NCBI GenBank assembly: GCA_900313435.1
Contig: OMRF01000119.1
Span: forward strand, 1 to 6,810
DNA: 6,810 nucleotides
Direction of reading: 5' to 3'
Origin: an uncultured Lachnospiraceae bacterium
Lineage (GTDB): Bacteria > Bacillota > Clostridia > Lachnospirales > Lachnospiraceae
Shown here: positions 5,409-6,810 of the stretch, piece after piece
Numbering within the stretch: position 1 is the first letter of the stretch
How the letters are laid out: each line of letters starts with the position of its first letter
The notes under the pieces: model-generated
The model's input: only the letters and a program-made list of their open reading frames with translations
The model's database searches: none
What the model was told of the DNA's origin: nothing
Translations under genes and position numbers: made by a program

Positions 5409-6671
5409 TCAGAAGATCCTTCGAACAGCAAGGATATTATGATATCCGGCATTGGATATCTTAATCCCCTCAGAGCTGCTTGCAGCGTGAACTATCATAC
5501 CGTCTCCGATAGCAATGGCCACATGACCACTGTAGCAGACTATATCACCGGCCTGCATCTCATCCACGGAAACACCGTATCCAACGCTTCTGTCAGCACT
5601 GGAGGAATGAGGAAGGCTCACACCGAAGTTTTCGTAAACACTCATTACGAAGCCGGAGCAGTCAGCACCATTGGTAAGTGACGTTCCACCCCATACATAA
5701 GGATTTCCGACAAACTGTGTCGCAAAGTTCGCAACAGCTGCTCCGTTACCGCCTGACGGAGGATTGTAACTCCTGGTCGACGATGATGAGGAAGAACCGG
5801 AACTACTGCTTCTGGAAGAGGATGAATTATTCCTCCTCGCTGCAGCGGCCTTTTCAGCTGCAGCCTTTTCAGCAGCCTTTTTCGCCTCTTCTTCCTTCTT
5901 GATACGAGCCGCCTCTTCAGCGTTCGTCTCGCCATAGGTATAAATGGTGGATATCGTTACATACTTGGTGGATACAAAGCCTTCGCCCTCTTCATACTGT
6001 ATCTTTGCCCAGCCGGGAGTCGACTCGTCGATGACCGTGAGATCCTCACCACCGGGAACCATACCTCTGACCTTCGCGGTCGTGGAGGGTTCCTTCCTTA
6101 CATAGAGAGTCTCGGTACCAACCTTCGCGGTCCTGCGCCCTGCTGCCTGAAGAAGCGCTTCATCTGTCTTGAAATAATCCCCGCTGATATAACCATGAAC
6201 ATTTCCGGAGGTAATGAGGAACCAGCCGTTCTCCTCGCCCTCTATCACTCCGGCATTGTTCGAATGGAGCTTTCCTACGACCTCCCCTTCAGTAGAAGGA
6301 GTACTCCTGACATTCACTGAACCCTGACATACAGCAACGCCCATTCTGACAACCGGCTGTGCCACTGCGACAGGTGCCTGCGTCTCGGCATTCTCTGCAA
6401 CCGCCGTAGTCTCACTGGAAGATACCTTGGTCTCCGCGGAATGCTTTGCCTGATCAAATATGTTTGAAAGTGCGAGGTTCGCACCTGCTACTGCAATGTG
6501 GCCGCTTGCCTGGGTAGAAATCTGTGACTCGCTTTCTGTAACCTTTGCGCTTGCCGTGAGATTCGACGCACCTGCAAGAGGCGCTGCCGTCGTAGACAGG
6601 GAAGCTGCGCCGATGAGAACTCCTGCTGCGAGTGTGTAGGTGATTCCTGCTGCCTTTCTGTTACGATTCAT
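5409..6671 (-). CDS. Secreted SH3b/NlpC-P60 peptidoglycan endopeptidase
   Basis: This is a predicted cell-wall hydrolase of 420 aa that cleaves peptide stems of peptidoglycan outside the cell. Residues 1-35 form a signal peptide (basic start, hydrophobic core at 12-24, Ala-rich cleavage region). Residues 36-108 are a low-complexity Ala/Ser/Thr stretch. Two SH3b wall-binding domains lie at about 111-168 (VNVRSTPSTEGEVVGKL) and 181-238 (LYVRKEPSTTAKVRGMV). An Ala/Glu/Lys-rich helix (250-280) and a Ser-rich linker (282-299) join these to the NlpC/P60 domain (309-420), with catalytic C338 (ADCSGF), H383 (SGHVAI) and H395. All three are present, so it should be active. The ATG at 6671 has AAAGGA 12 nt upstream, slightly long spacing. 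It has its own promoter and terminator, so it is monocistronic. It resembles FtsEX-dependent hydrolases in catalytic domain but lacks their long coiled coil. Confidence 0.94.
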   Translation of the reverse strand: MNRNRKAAGITYTLAAGVLIGAASLSTTAAPLAGASNLTASAKVTESESQISTQASGHIAVAGANLALSNIFDQAKHSAETKVSSSETTAVAENAETQAPVAVAQPVVRMGVAVCQGSVNVRSTPSTEGEVVGKLHSNNAGVIEGEENGWFLITSGNVHGYISGDYFKTDEALLQAAGRRTAKVGTETLYVRKEPSTTAKVRGMVPGGEDLTVIDESTPGWAKIQYEEGEGFVSTKYVTISTIYTYGETNAEEAARIKKEEEAKKAAEKAAAEKAAAARRNNSSSSRSSSSGSSSSSSTRSYNPPSGGNGAAVANFATQFVGNPYVWGGTSLTNGADCSGFVMSVYENFGVSLPHSSSADRSVGYGVSVDEMQAGDIVCYSGHVAIAIGDGMIVHAASSSEGIKISNAGYHNILAVRRIF

Positions 6672-6706
6672 ATGAGATCAATGTCCTTTCAAAAAAAGTT
6701 GATTTT

Positions 6707-6723
6707 TTTACGGAATTGTTACA
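6707..6723 (-). promoter_or_regulatory. WalR-box-like direct repeat in the hydrolase leader
   Basis: The minus strand reads TGTAAC, 5 nt, then CGTAAA, matching the WalR (YycF) consensus TGTWAH-N5-TGTWAH at 11 of 12 positions. WalRK controls wall hydrolases in Bacillus and its relatives. The site lies about 20-40 nt inside the predicted transcript, a position more typical of repression. One motif match in AT-rich DNA is weak evidence, and whether this organism has WalR is unknown. Confidence 0.3.
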
Positions 6724-6750
6724 AAACTATTAAATCACTGTTGCTGAAGT

Positions 6751-6779
6751 ATTATAACTCCAAGCAAAAACCGTGTCAA
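6751..6779 (-). promoter_or_regulatory. Consensus sigma-A promoter of the NlpC/P60 gene
   Basis: On the minus strand TTGACA (6779-6774) and TATAAT (6756-6751) are both exact consensus hexamers with an optimal 17-nt spacer. Transcription should begin near 6744, giving a leader of about 70 nt before the ATG at 6671. The -35 overlaps the left arm of the neighbouring terminator hairpin. High basal expression is expected unless a regulator intervenes. Confidence 0.9.
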
Positions 6780-6808
6780 TCTGTTTCAAAAGAATGACAC
6801 GGTTTTTT
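6766..6808. terminator. Bidirectional intrinsic terminator at the right edge
   Basis: AAAAACCGTGTCA (6766-6778) and TGACACGGTTTTT (6795-6807) are exact reverse complements around a 16-nt loop. The stem ends in a T-run on either strand (five Ts leftward, six rightward), so it can stop transcription both ways. Leftward it would end a gene lying beyond the window and insulate the hydrolase; the hydrolase promoter's -35 is built into the same arm. Confidence 0.8.
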
Positions 6809-6810
6809 AA

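Noticed and set aside
5645..5935. Minus-strand 96-codon Arg/Leu-rich frame
   Set aside because: It is an out-of-frame reading of the Ala/Lys-rich and Ser-rich linker of the NlpC/P60 gene; the composition is an artefact.

Overview
The window looks like chromosome of a low-to-moderate GC Firmicute, most likely a Clostridia/Lachnospiraceae-type bacterium. The evidence is purine-rich Shine-Dalgarno sites, consensus sigma-A promoter elements, intrinsic terminators, and the FtsE/FtsX, S41 protease, CdaR/PucR-type regulator and SH3b-NlpC/P60 protein set. The taxon is an inference from gene content and style; no marker gene was compared.

Every confident gene reads leftward on the minus strand. In transcription order, from right to left, the layout is as follows. 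(1) The right edge (6672-6810) holds a bidirectional intrinsic terminator, then a consensus sigma-A promoter whose -35 lies inside one terminator arm, then a leader with a WalR-box-like motif. (2) A secreted SH3b/SH3b/NlpC-P60 cell-wall hydrolase (5409-6671) ends in a strong intrinsic terminator (5359-5388). (3) A noncoding stretch of about 450 bases (4907-5358) contains two related hairpin elements whose stems covary, a 13-bp inverted repeat, and promoter-like sites. (4) A tightly packed unit follows: CdaR/PucR-type helix-turn-helix regulator (3794-4906), ftsE (3120-3797), ftsX (2215-3123), S41 C-terminal processing protease (999-2222) and prfB, release factor 2 (1-987, 3' end outside the window). 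Successive genes overlap by 4, 4 and 8 nt, and prfB starts 11 nt after the protease stop, so the five are probably one transcript with coupled translation.

Functionally the window joins cell-wall remodelling to translation termination. FtsEX is an ABC-type transmembrane switch that activates peptidoglycan hydrolases in Firmicutes, and an NlpC/P60 hydrolase is encoded next door under its own promoter. The S41 protease works outside the membrane. RF2 is encoded last. Points of most interest are the tandem covarying hairpins (five compensatory base-pair changes between the two copies, invariant internal mismatches), the regulator translationally fused to ftsE through a TTGA overlap, the RF2 gene without its usual programmed frameshift, and the promoter built into a terminator arm. 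No mobile element, CRISPR array, tRNA or rRNA is visible.
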